Below are positions 34,380 to 45,456 of a DNA stretch of 64,000 nt, piece by piece. Source of the DNA: Liolophura sinensis (lineage: Eukaryota; Mollusca; Polyplacophora; Chitonida; Chitonidae). The notes beneath the pieces are model-generated. The model did not search any database. It worked only from the letters and a program-made list of their open reading frames with translations, and was not told the DNA's origin. The stretch covers positions 11,025,385 to 11,089,384 of the forward strand of contig NC_088295.1 of the NCBI RefSeq assembly GCF_032854445.1, in the 5' to 3' direction. Position numbers and translations under genes: made by a program. Position 1 is the stretch's first letter. Each line of letters starts with the position of its first letter.

Positions 34380-37010
34380 AAATGTTTTCTCACATTGTAA
34401 AAAACGATAAGATACAGCTATTATATTTAATAATAAATTGTTTTTATTTTAGTTGTTGGCTAACGCCATATTGAAAAACTTTTCATTTGTACGTGACCGG
34501 TCAGTTTATAAATGGTGAAAACGAAATGCGCTGCATTAAATTGTTGTGTTCTGTCGATTGAAAAATGAGACACAACCCGCTCTCATAATGGTATTGAAAC
34601 GTGTTTAACACATTAGTATAGTTATCTGGGAACTTCCGCGACTAAGTTTCCGAGGCTCTGTAAGTTCAGCTTAGCCATTTTCAACGTAAAAATTTCATTC
34701 TGAGTAAGGCTTGTTTAAAAAACACAACTATGAATGCAGGATTAGTGAAACCATGCTTTATTGTCGCTAATTTCGCACGGTTTGTTTATCTAATAAAACC
34801 ACGTGATCTTATTAATCTCTCCTTTGCGAGCTCTCGAGTGGTCGCATACGTCTTCCATATAAACCAAAAAATGTAATTTTCAGAGATTCATCATTTTGTG
34901 TTCACATGATCAAAAAATTTAACCATATTGTTGCCTTAAGGACACAGTAAAACCATTTGTAATATCGCCTAAGAAATACCCTCTACTTATTGGTCTTCAG
35001 AGGACGCCATCGATTTGGAACAACCTGTGCGTCAAGGATATCTTTTGACGGCACTGAAAGATATCTTTTCACCTCCGGATATCTTCAGTCTTTTTCCTTT
35101 GATCTCCCTACAGTCTATCACATCACACACAAGAGATTAACCACTAGCTTGTTTTATGCTTTCTGACTGCAACCTTTCCTGGACCTAATGCAGTCGATCA
35201 GAAATTTGGCGCTGAGAGAGACAGGGAACTAAAACTTTCCTTTCACATTTGCTAAGAACATAGTTATGTTTTGTAAAGTTTACCTAGCGAGGAGGTGTGA
35301 TGGAGTGTCGCTGACGTTCTGCTTTTAGTGCTAATGGCTTTATACATGTTTTAAATGCATGTAATTTTTCATGAGAAAACAGCACTATTCTTTGACATTG
35401 AAGTAGTGACAACTCCTTGATATATGAACACTGATATTCCTGAACTAAGTTGAAATAGCTTTATTTCAAATATTTCCATCTGGTATCACTGTAAAAATCT
35501 AAAGCATGAATTTCTTCAGCCAGAACGATAATCTTTTAGTACTATCTGTCACATCACGTGAAGACCATAAGGGACAGTATACTGTCAAACTCAACCACTG
35601 TACCCTTCAGTAGAGCTCCACCGTGAGTCAGACTGATGACAATCCATAGAAAAGAGATAGAAAATTGATACCCTACTTTTTTTCCATCCACTTTTGCTCC
35701 TCCTTCACATTATTTTCCACATATCGTTGTCGTTTTCAGTGCATATTATCTCTCAATGCACCTCATGGAAGCAGTATAATGTATCAATTCATGGGTTAAT
35801 AGTTTCACTGGTGTTTCATTCTGTACTTTTATCGGATGAACTTGATTCTATACGGAAGCAGTGTGATTGAGGCTTACAGAAATCACTATTGGGATTAGTA
35901 ATGGACGCCATCCATTACATTTACCCGCAGCATTAGATAGTTCCGGATTACTAGCCATACCAGTTCACTCAATAGATGCACCCAGTACTTTCCAACATCT
36001 GGTTTGGCTGAGTTTATCTCCCTTGTGGTAAGCGCTTGTTTCGGATTTTATGCTTGAAAGATTTTGTTGTAACCATTGTTTCTTTTGTTTAAATCCTTAA
36101 AACTGTTATCTTTAAATGTCCTTTGTCATGAGATTTTCAGTAATATGAACATTTTTATCTTTTCTTATATCTTTGTCATCACATATGTCTGAGCTATTAA
36201 GATTTTGACACTGGAGGTTTTATGTGTCGATTTATATCAGCAATGTTGGAGCACTTACAACGATTGCGTGCCTTCTGTCTTACCATCAAAGTCGCTGTAT
36301 GATAACGTATGATTGAAAACAAGTCACATCGAATCGTCGTCAATTGTGGTGATCAGTCAGCGGTCCAGATCATTGTTCTCTTATTCCGTGATAATGCGTA
36401 TAACATTTTCTTCACCAGAAATTCGTTCTTGCCAAATCTGGTTCATCTCTAAATGGATTCCAATTCCCTGCACACAACAATCTTAAAAAAGCGGAGTTTG
36501 GTTTCATCCCTTACATTCACTGTAAAAGAGCTTGGTATTCATGTGGCATGTTCTTTTTTCTTCTTATAGTGTGTTAAATTGTCAAAACGGCCTGGCTTCA
36601 AAAGTAAAAGAAGTATCTCACAATCACGAAGGAAGTTTCTTTTGAGTGGGGGCGGACTTTCTTCATACGTGATGTTTTGAAAAGATGCGAAGCAACTACA
36701 TGTTGCTTGGTTTCGTCCTCTAAAACAGCCTACTTTTGTCAGGGAGTGTTACTCCGGCGTTTTTATCGCCAGAGAAACCAAGAGGTCACATTTCACCTTT
36801 TTATCGGAAACTCTCACTCAAATACAAAGAACACCTGGAAACTACTTCCTTGCCATTGACAGAACCATGTAGAAATCTCTCAAGTGACATGAACTTTGCC
36901 ACAAAGGCAGTGAGGATATCAAGTTTCATAATACACTGCTACTATTTTCTCATTCGAAATAACTTGAAAGGTGTATTTGTAGAAACTGGCTACCCTGTTT
37001 TACACACATT
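34380..37010. other. non-coding stretch, nothing recognised
   Basis: AT-rich; the ORFs at 36677-36859 and 36736-37029 overlap in different frames and lack motifs. Confidence 0.35.
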
Positions 37011-37015
37011 TTTTT

Positions 37016-37215
37016 GGATTGCTGTTTAACGCCACATTCACTTATAATTTTCATAATAATAATTTTTCGGTTATTTGATGGCGGTCAGTTTCATGGGTAG
37101 AGGAAAACAGCCTTAAGCAAATTACGGACGAACTTTCCCACATGTCACCTACAGATATGCATACCATATTGGTGGAATATAAGAGAAAACGTTAGACAAA
37201 ACAGACAGACATACA
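37016..37215 (+). repeat. dispersed repeat with GATTGCTGTTTAACGCC head
   Basis: GGATTGCTGTTTAACGCCAC, then TTCGGTTATTTGATGGCGGT, CATATTGGTGGAATAT and GAAAACGTTAGACAAAACAG. I associate this layout with a repeat widespread in gastropod and bivalve genomes (from memory). It has one copy here. Confidence 0.55.
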
Positions 37216-37939
37216 ATCGTCGTCGGCCGCTTTTTGTCACCAAGATTCCATAAGGAAGCGGGGAGAATCTACAAGTTCCCTACTTTGACCAATAGATAAC
37301 GGTCCGGTTTCCTGTCAGATAAATAAATAAATCATACAGAATGAATGATACAAATTACACACAGTGGAATGAGGGAAAACAAATAAAACATGGAGATAAT
37401 TCATTTGGTAAAGCTTATATTCAACTGACGTGATTTACGTGAAGTATCTTTCACACCGGATGTACCCTAAGTGATCAGCGTTATCACGTGCAGACGTAAA
37501 TGCCAATTATAGCACAGTTATAATAGTTTTATGTTGGGACAGTGTACTACTAAATTTACGCGTGTAGATTTTCTCATTGGCTTTAATCTGGCTTAAACGT
37601 TATCTCCCTTTTTTCACAGTTCTCTCCCATTATCAAATGTATTTTTCTAATATTATTTGCTAATGTGCGCGCTCGTCACAGGTTATCTCGTGCTGCCATT
37701 GTAATATGTACATATACTATAGTCTTTTGGGGTCCTTTTCTGTTTGGACGTGAACCGAGAAGGATGTATGTGTATGCTGCATGGTATGGGTAATTTCCGA
37801 AATATGTTTCTATAGTCAATGCCTCGATTTTTCTCTGACTACCGGTATCTGATCATCTTATTCTATATCGGAAGATCATCTCATCCTCTCACTTCACGCC
37901 TATTCAAAAAAATGTTGGTACAATGTAGCTTTAGATAGA

Positions 37940-38402
37940 CCTTCCATTCAAGTTGATTTCTTCGGTGTTCCAGGGGGTACGGTTCGCACCGTTACAGATC
38001 ACTATATCTGACATCCCAACCCCTCGTAATAATGCTGTTTTCCTACAACTGGGTGCAATGATCGGACAAATAGTGGACCTATGTCTAATCCTTTGGCGTT
38101 CGCACGTGACCTAGTTTCCTTCGCACGGTACATTCAGTTAGCGTTAGGGTCAGAGGTAATTAATATCGGACAACTATTGTCACGTTACTCTTCAAATTTG
38201 CCTGAGGGATATAACGTTGCCGTGGTTGTTGTAAAATTAACTCATTCAGCACATATTACACAATGACAAGTATGTCATGGTTTGGCATCACCGGGGTTGT
38301 AGGAAAAACCCACGGGAGTTTATGGCCAATGACGGTGTGCATTTAAGTTCCACGGGCAGGCACAAATATGCACGTAGTGTGTGCCGCGCCTTGGACTTTT
38401 AA
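37940..38402 (+). pseudogene. SGNH-hydrolase relic of a DIRS/Ngaro-type retroelement
   Basis: This is the remnant of an SGNH/GDSL-like esterase domain of the sort carried by tyrosine-recombinase retrotransposons. Across frames it shows, in order, VPGGTV, VFLQLG, a CND in place of the usual GND block, LAFARDLVSFARYI, IGQLLSRY, and the C-terminal DGVHLSSTGRHKYARSV block, whose D and H are the catalytic pair of this fold. The stop is at 38400-38402. The frame changes at about 38053 (between QLG and CND) and again between about 38225 and 38285. The family assignment rests on motif order recalled from this element class. The relic is on the same strand as the gag remnant 1 kb downstream. Confidence 0.65.
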
Positions 38403-38404
38403 AC

Positions 38405-39185
38405 GGAAAGGTTCTGATTGAGGGTTAAATCGTTCAGCATCCACATGTAGGTCCGGACACCAGTCACGCTACTCTGTAATATAGTTCTACTGACATTTTA
38501 ATCATTACCTTCTTATTGTGATTGATTTATCTCGCTTAGTCTTGAATTATTTCCATACGACATCTCAGCCATATGACCGCCAATTCATAAACTACGTATA
38601 GGGCCTGTCAGTATGTAAATTGTAATGTCACATATGTTGGCATTATGCGTCGATCATACTCAAGTGCATTAACTAAGGTGGGTCAGCCTCCGTAACAACT
38701 CGTATCCCAGTAGCTGACATTTTACTTTGCCACGCTGTTCACTTGAAGCTGGTGGGGTTTTTGAGGTAGTTGCACCTCTTGAATCATGTACATGGAGAGA
38801 TGTGCTCTCGTTTTGTTGTACAAATGACTTTTTATATGGTTAAGTTGTGAGCTTTTGAGGATGGTATTCCTTTTTTATTGTCATTTATAAACGAGGAGAT
38901 CCGGTCTGTTTTTGCATTTTTTGCTCGTTATTTGGGTTATATGCATGTTATGAGGCTTAATTTTATCAAAAGTATGGACTATGACTATATCAGATTCTTA
39001 TATATTATTCACCCATAAGGTTTCCATGTCTTTTCGAGGCTAATGCACGTCCTTTATATGTACGGGTCATGGCATTCATGACTATACAGCAGAACAATTT
39101 TTCCTTGTCTAGATCATTACATACTGTACATAAGCTAGCCTTAAACACGATTATTGCTTTTATCATTGCTTGTGTTTCTGGAGTG
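38405..39185. other. non-coding stretch between retroelement relics
   Basis: No motif recognised; it may be eroded retroelement sequence or unrelated. Confidence 0.3.
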
Positions 39186-39189
39186 TACA

Positions 39190-40135
39190 TGCCTGCTTAA
39201 CGCCGGAAATCCACCCCAACATCCGTTGTCCCGGATTCGCCTAGGACGAAACGTTCAAAAGCCGCCACACAACCGTCTAACCATTGTGCCTGCCCATCTG
39301 TTGAGGCAGTTGCAGGAAGTTGTGCGATTCCTTGAGGCCCGCCAGTCTACGCCATCAATCCTGAGCCTCTAGCCCCAGTTCACACCCACTCGAGGGTTCT
39401 TATCCCTCGATGTGTGCTAGTTACAAGGCAGTAGTCAGGGAGATGCAGAGCTTTTACTGGGTGAGCTTTCGTCAGGAAAAGACATGCCAGTATCTAAATA
39501 TATTTGTGGTAATGACCTTCTGTCCTCTACTCTCCCATTAGTTTCAACATAACTTCAAAATTAAAATCCAAGATCTATGCCAGTGAGTATGTTGATTTTA
39601 ACCACATTCTTAATCCTTTTAAGGGCGAACCACTAATCAAACTGTCCTCTAATGGGCCCGAAGGAGAACATATCATCGCAAAATCTTAAGCAAACACTCC
39701 CAGGTTTAGGACAGTGGGCGCAGGCATTTGATATTTTCACGTCCATTTACTCGGCTAAATATCTAGACAGATACCAGGCCTGATTAAATACGAGAACACT
39801 GTAAGACTTCTGAACCAGGATTATGGCTTTTCACTGCCACATGTTTTAATGAAAATTTCAGGACAGTGCACTTCTTTCAACCCCTGTCCTGGGTCAGCAT
39901 ACACGATGAACTTTGGAAGTGTGCTCACTGAAATCTTCACCACCTGACTCTGCCTCTTGTTCAATCCCAAGGCAAACCTCTCTTCGAGGTAAAAAGAAAT
40001 ATCCGTTCCCAGCAGGATTCTGCTGGCGTTACTGCCGATCTGGCAAGTGTGATTTACCAAACTCTCCACACAAACACAGCTGTTTCAAATGCCAAGTGAG
40101 ACACTGTCCACCTGTGTGTAAAACCGAAGATGAAA
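39190..40135 (+). pseudogene. gag-like relic with cysteine knuckle, DIRS/Ngaro-type retroelement
   Basis: Pieces of a retroelement gag are seen in order, in shifting frames. They are a basic, Ser/Pro-rich leader (39.20-39.33 kb), KSKIYASEYVDFNHIL near 39.57 kb, QWAQAFDIFTSIYSAKY near 39.71 kb, and a terminal Cys/His cluster beginning FCWRYCRSGKC and continuing HSCFKC and HCPPVC near 40.02-40.13 kb. The arrangement of a gag core followed by a CWR..G.C..HxC..C knuckle is the one I know from mollusc YR retrotransposons. Stops and frameshifts are numerous. No reverse transcriptase, RNase H or recombinase follows; the sequence passes into a dispersed repeat at about 40132. Confidence 0.6.
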
Positions 40136-40505
40136 GATAATAAGCTGATGCAACCTCTGACCCGACCAATGACACTGGTCGGCTTGTTTCTTGATCTGTC
40201 GACACCGCCTTATCAGCAGCGTGCATCAGCCATCAGTTCGTGTGCTCCCCACCACCTTCCGGTCACATGCTCATTCATTTTCCGGGGTCAAGGTTTACTG
40301 CGGCCATCTGTCAGTTTGACACAAGGTCGACATAACCCAAGAAGGGATTACTAACCCATTCACTGGGTTTTCCACAGGAAAGATACATGGCCATTTATGC
40401 AAAAACAGTTTATCCTCAAGTGTAAACCCATCCAATTTTACAAACAACTGTTTAAAACGCCTAAAAGTTTAACAAGTATAGGTCGGACGAACAAAAAGTA
40501 TATTG
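40132..40505 (+). repeat. dispersed repeat of about 370 bp, copy 1
   Basis: It begins AAAGATAATAAGCTGATG and contains GACACTGGTCGGCTTGTTTC, CCTTATCAGCAGCGTGCATC and GTCAAGGTTTACTG. It ends in the AAAGTTTAACAAGTA region. It aligns along its length with 60456-60815 in the same orientation with moderate divergence. No coding capacity is apparent. Confidence 0.85.
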
Positions 40506-40742
40506 TGATAAGTATTACGATCTGAAAATAATGCACGTACGTTGTTGAAAACTGAGAAGAAAATACAAAATGATGCCAAAATCAGAGGAAACAGTTTGAA
40601 AACTTATCCGCAAAATATGGTCTTTAATACTATTTTCTCTTGGGAGAAAAGGGTACTTGAAAATATTTTGTATCGTGGGTATTTGGGTTCATCCCTTAAA
40701 ATAAGGATGTGATGCATGTCCAATAAATTTATTTGAATATAA

Positions 40743-40785
40743 ATTGAGTGGGTGAGTGAGTGCTTGGGGTTTAACGTCGTACTGA
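40743..40785 (+). repeat. GAGT-headed repeat fragment
   Basis: GAGTGGGTGAGTGAGTGCTT, then GGGGTTTAACGTCGTACT, the same head as 32569-32620, truncated after about 40 bp. Confidence 0.75.
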
Positions 40786-40827
40786 ATATAAATTGATTGT
40801 TTATATCTAAATAAAATTTATAAAGTA

Positions 40828-41497
40828 CAACAGAAGTAAGTTCCCCCCAAAACGTTATTTGATATCTGCCTTAATATGTACCAGATAGCAATGAAATTCT
40901 GTGTACACTATCCCAGTAATCCGTCGGACGTGGTTTATCAAGGATTAACGTACAGGTGCAGTTGTGGGCTTATGGGCATGCGCAAACTGAAAATCGGTCT
41001 GAAAATCGGTCTGTTGACGCCTTCAAAAAAGGAGTCAACCAGATTTTTCAACGGCAAATCTTTATTTTATCACAGAATTCGATCATTTTCACTCGATGAC
41101 GAGTAATTATGAATATCGTGTGTAGCCGCCTAGAGATTGTATCACATTTCAACAACGCGCTCACATTGTGTTGATGAGGCGTGCGATCCGACGTTGCGGG
41201 ATGGCTAACCACTCTCCCTGAAGGTGGCGTCTCAGACCTGATGTAAGTCATGTTTAACCGCATGAATTTCTTGTGGTGTGTGTCATGTCCTTAATGCCCA
41301 CCTGCACGAACAATTCAGAACTGGTAACACGAATTCTCTGATTCTCAAAATTTGGCGGTGAAAAATCTGGTTGACTGCTTTTGTGAAATTTTCAAAATAG
41401 ATCGATTACAGGGATGGTGTGTGCAAAATGTCATTGCGATCTGGTATAGATCAAGGTAGATATCAAACAACGTTTTGGGGGGAACTTACTTTTGTTG
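40828..41497. mobile_element. non-autonomous Tc1/mariner-like element, 670 bp, about 93-bp inverted termini
   Basis: The left end reads CAACAGAAGTAAGTTCCCCC and the right end is its inverse (complement CAACAAAAGTAAGTTCCCCC). Similarity continues inward through AAAACGTT.TTTGATATCT, ACCAGAT.GCAATGA and ATCCC.GTAATC to about 40920 and 41405. TA flanks the left end and CA (a possible decayed TA) the right. Inside is no intact transposase. The 71-codon minus ORF at 41048-41263 may be a remnant of one, but I cannot confirm it. Confidence 0.75.
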
Positions 41498-41644
41498 CAC
41501 TGTTTACATGCATTTAGTCTAAATGATGACAATATTTGTGAATTCATTAAAAACATAAATACGATCAAAATGCAGACTTAACACATTTAACACGCTAAAC
41601 GTTAGAGCAAATAATCAAGTTCAAATGTGTGTAAACTTACGGGT

Positions 41645-42600
41645 TCCTTTATCCAACATTTATAAATAAATGCTCCAATTGACATTAAACTGTCTTTATA
41701 TGGCATAACAAGTTGCTTCATTACAAATTTATCTCACAGCTGCTAACACGGAATCGTCGCCATTATCACAAAGCCTACTTTCCTAGACAGCACATCCCAC
41801 TATGTGGAGTCTTCAGCTTATCCAGCTTCATACTAACAATCTGTATTTAGGTGTGTGTGATGAAAGACACCGATGAGGTAGAAATAAAAGATAGCAGTAA
41901 ATATCTGTCCGTCATGAACCTTGCAAATCCAGATATAATGGAATTCCAGTGATGGGAATTTATTCATATAAAACTAACTGAATACAAAAGCAAATTGATT
42001 TATTTTTCTTTCAGATTAGAATTGTTTGGACGTGCATAGACATATCAACATCTGCGAATTCTAGAGTATTTACTTAGTAAACTGGAGGCTACTGTACTCG
42101 ATTATTCAGTTTCCAGACCAAACGAGACAGTATTAAAAGAGAAGGAACATTAGTACGCATAAATCGGACAGTAAGAAAACATCCAAGAAATTCTGAGTAT
42201 TATCAGCTGGTCTGTGTGAGGTGGAAACATAGCCCTGTAACAGATTACGGAGGATAGCCCTGTAACAGATTACGGAGGATAGCCCTGTAACAGATTACGG
42301 AGGATAGCTCTGTAACAGATTACGGAGGTTAGCCCTGTAACAGATTATGGAGGATAGCCCTGTAACAGATTACGGAGGATAGCCCTGTAACAGATTACGA
42401 AGTCTTCTACCTTATCCTTCTGGAAGTATCAGACTACCTATGGTGATACCACAAAAAGGAATATTGATAAGAATGAGTAGATAAAATATGTTGTCACATA
42501 CTCGGTGACTAGGGGGACATACACGTCTCTCAACACTATTACCGTTGCCAACATTTGCAGGAACAATAGAAAAATATATCAAAGCAATCACAGCATGGCC
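41645..42600. repeat. paralogous segment, copy 1 (partner at 62.77-63.5 kb)
   Basis: Shared blocks in order with 62770-63500: ACATTTAT.AATAA, CAAGTTGCTTC.TTACAAAT, CACGG.ATCGT, GATGAGGTAGAAATAAAAG, CAGTAAGAAA, CCAAGAAATTCTGA, then TGTTGTCACATACTC and GTCTCTCAACA. This copy has about 235 extra bp around 41925-42165 and an expanded 25-bp minisatellite. On the minus strand both copies read TEYVTT in one frame, so the ancestral segment may have contained an exon, but no family is recognised. Confidence 0.75.
42231..42404 (+). repeat. minisatellite, exact 25-bp period, seven units
   Basis: The unit AGCCCTGTAACAGATTACGG plus AGGAT starts at 42231, 42256, 42281, 42306, 42331, 42356 and 42381. Only three or so substitutions are seen across units. 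The paralogue at 63.1 kb has one diverged unit, so expansion happened in this copy. Units are contiguous without spacers. Confidence 0.95.
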
Positions 42601-42719
42601 ATAAATTTTTTTCACCATGCCATTTGTTTTTTTATCTGCGAATTTTTTTTCTTCCGTAAATTTTAGTTTCACCATTTCACTTTTATGGTTCCGTATTCTT
42701 TGCTTACATGCCAAAAGTC

Positions 42720-44968
42720 AAAACTATTGATAACGAAGGTCGGATTATTTTCAGGTCCGTTTGAAGATTTCCTTCGTTATCGAAAATATGGCCTTGTACA
42801 CCTAACTGAAACTTTCAGTCGTCGACAACTCTGCCATGTGTGTGTTCGCCATATGTGAACATGAACATCAAAGAAGGCTACGGTAGGTGACACCATTACA
42901 CACAATAAATGGTGGTGGCGTGACAACAGTCACGGATGACTAAAGTCATTCACTAAACACTCAATGGAATTTTAACACTATCATCTACCCCAAATTTGTT
43001 ATATACCTTAACCAGACTGAATTCAGTAGGACGACGTGGATTAGATTTGCAATCTTTCAGTCGTCGTTCGAGTGAACAGTGCAGATAAGGTGAAGAGATC
43101 AATATGTTAAACTACTCTCAGTTTTGCTCTTCAGGCTTGTGGTTATATATACACAAGGACTTAATAAAATATAGCATGTCATGTAAAGAAAGGGTTGAAG
43201 AAAAAACTTATGCGCCAGATGCATACGAGAGACATAAGGACACTTGTCACTTCTCTCATCCAGTGTTATGTAATTAATTTCTTGCCAAGCCTATTTTTTG
43301 TTTTTTTGCACGTAAAAATTGACGATGGATTAAAAACTCGAGGCTGTTACGGAAAAAAAGTGATTATTTGAGAAGCATTTTAGAGAAAAGCCTGTATTCG
43401 TAATACCAAATTTCAAGCAATCCTGGCTTAACACCACTTCAAACCACAACACCACATGAAAAGCTTGTTTACATGTGAAAAAGTCCTTCATATCCATTTT
43501 TTATGATTTCAGAATAATCAATATTCAACGACAACTGCTGACATATGGATTAATCCTCTGTAAACGTCCCCAAACTAGACGATTATGCCACTAGCCTATC
43601 GGTGTGATTATCATAGAGAACAATAACCTGTCTGTGTCCAGATGAACGTTAACTGCTATTCACGCCAACCTTTCCCGTTTTACTATACTTTTCCTTGATA
43701 AAATCGAGCCATGAAACACTTGAAACTTTTCTGACATGACATCACGTTTTAATAAATGGTAAAGCGTAAACGAGCTCTCATGTATTTAAGAAACAGAACA
43801 TTTGCCTGCTAAGGTATGATCGATATCAACATAGCAACCGTTTTCCCCTCTACAAGTCCCATGAGCCCAGGTTGATCAAAGCTTTGTAATCCAAAAAAGT
43901 AAACTGAATTAGCCAGGCGTGTAGTCATGGTATTATATGATCGCCACTCTAAGAAAAATGTCACAACCTCAGTCTTGTAAATCAGTCAAAGGCGCACGTG
44001 GGATACTTCTGGAGTGACATTTTCTTTTTGCAGTCCACCTAAAACCACTTTATTCCACGAGAAACGTCAGTGACCTGATCAAGATTATTATACTGTGAGT
44101 TTAAATAGTGTCCATTTATACCTTCATTGAAAGTAATTATACATTATTATTTCTAAAAGCTTTCGTTAAACTTCACTTAGTGGTTTTTCTTTAATACTCA
44201 GTGTTAACCAAACGTTAGTCATTGTCCAATACTACCTTACATATTACACCACCCTTCAGAACAGCGGGTCACTTCTACTCAGGCGTTAGGGACGGCACTG
44301 GTAACTGATGGCTATAGTTGGCAGCTTCTTTGATCGAGTTTCTTCCCACGAAATCTATAAGTATAAAGCAGTATACAAAATTTAAATACAGTAAAATAAA
44401 ACGGCTAATTGTTAACAGATCTAATGTTGATGAAAATACTCATCCTCTATATGTATTTTAATATAGAGGGTCCAGCAAAAAAAAACGAAAAAACCCTGCT
44501 AGCTTGTATTTAGAAAACAATCATGGGTCACAAGTAAACCATATCTAATCATAGATGTCGACTATGCCAGACGTAAAGAGACGTGAAGCATAAACCAAAG
44601 CTTTTCTTAGAAACGGGAAGTCTCGTCTATTAGTCTGGGGATGTCATGTATAGAAGCACGACGGGGGATTCTTCTTGTAGTACTTGTGTGGCATGCAGAC
44701 ATTACAATGGAATTATAGAACACAGTAATACTAAAGATGGGGATAGAGTATACGTCTTCGCAGCCCTGTAAAAGGTCTAACGCTCCATGGACGGCATCAC
44801 ATATTGTGTATAATATCAAATATTGTGTTATATTTTTCTTGTTTACCGGGCCAGTGTCTGACCTACATTTCCCCTTTGTATACGTTGTAGTCTGCGCTGT
44901 AATTAAGTCGGGCGTTCCCGAGAAGTCGGTGTTTGTGAGATTCGTGTCATTGTAAAGAGGCTCTAAAG
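42720..44968. other. non-coding stretch left of the Polinton
   Basis: AT-rich, with no recognised gene or repeat. GC rises sharply at the element boundary at 44974. Confidence 0.4.
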
Positions 44969-44973
44969 TCTGG
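44969..44973 (+). repeat. target-site duplication, left (TCTGG)
   Basis: Immediately outside the left terminus and identical to 53037-53041. The next base (A) also matches on the right, so the duplication could be counted as 6 bp, the length usual for Polintons. Confidence 0.8.
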
Positions 44974-45050
44974 AGTAGTATAGGGAAGGAGGGTTCTGGC
45001 ACACCCTCCCCCTGGGGCCCTCCCCAGAACAAAATAGAGGCCCCAGCTCC
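44974..45050 (+). repeat. Polinton left terminal inverted repeat
   Basis: AGTAGTATAGGGAAGGAGGG, then TTCTGGCACACCCT, CCCCTGGGGCCCTCCCCAG and ACAAAATAGAGGCCCCAGC. It matches the right terminus in inverse with about three mismatches over 77 bp, and similarity stops at about 45050. It contains a CTGGGG..CCCCAG hairpin. Confidence 0.95.
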
Positions 45051-45063
45051 TTCTCGTGTTCTA

Positions 45064-45456
45064 TTAGACATACCAATTGCACAGGTATACTTCGATAAAC
45101 ACAACAACAACATGCCAAAGGGTAGCAATAATTGCCAGTGGCTTCTCATCGGTTCCACGGACCTCTGTGGTAAGAGTTGTCTGTGGGAGTACTGCGGGGT
45201 TCACCAAGCCCGTCTGCGGAAGAGTCCTGGCACCTAGCCATGTATTAGCTGTAGCCGGGTTGTAAAAAACAGATTTCGGCTTTGCGAGGCCTGCGGATAT
45301 AATGATGTCCAGACGTGTGATAGGCAGCGGAGGCGCAAGGCTTTCTTGGACGAGTTCAAACGGCTGGCGGCTCTCGAAATTCCCTATTAGAGAATCACTG
45401 TCAATAGGTATAACAAAGATGTTGGTATAACAGCGAGTACAATGAAACATCATCAA
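45064..45456 (-). CDS. small Polinton-borne ORF with C-terminal membrane segment
   Basis: A 130-codon frame, transcribed outward toward the left terminus. The start region has a CTRC pair (Cys-x2-Cys), the middle is Pro-rich with PPLPITRLDI, and the C-terminus is a single hydrophobic helix (LAIIATLWHVVVVFIEVYLC). I do not recognise a characterised family. Its placement just inside the terminal repeat, intact frame and divergent overlap of about 15 bp with the polymerase start at 45442 argue that it is a genuine element gene. It could still be a chance frame, since 393 bp open is not decisive in GC-rich DNA. Confidence 0.45.
   Translation of the reverse strand: MMMFHCTRCYTNIFVIPIDSDSLIGNFESRQPFELVQESLAPPLPITRLDIIISAGLAKPKSVFYNPATANTWLGARTLPQTGLVNPAVLPQTTLTTEVRGTDEKPLAIIATLWHVVVVFIEVYLCNWYV

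Noticed and set aside
42231-42404. CRISPR-like regular repeats
   Set aside because: Units are contiguous 25-bp copies without spacers, in a eukaryotic context with no cas genes.
44607-45158. 183-codon minus-strand ORF with signal-peptide-like start crossing the left Polinton terminus
   Set aside because: It begins inside the element, runs through the terminal repeat into host DNA and shows no recognised domain; a chance frame through GC-rich terminal sequence is more likely.
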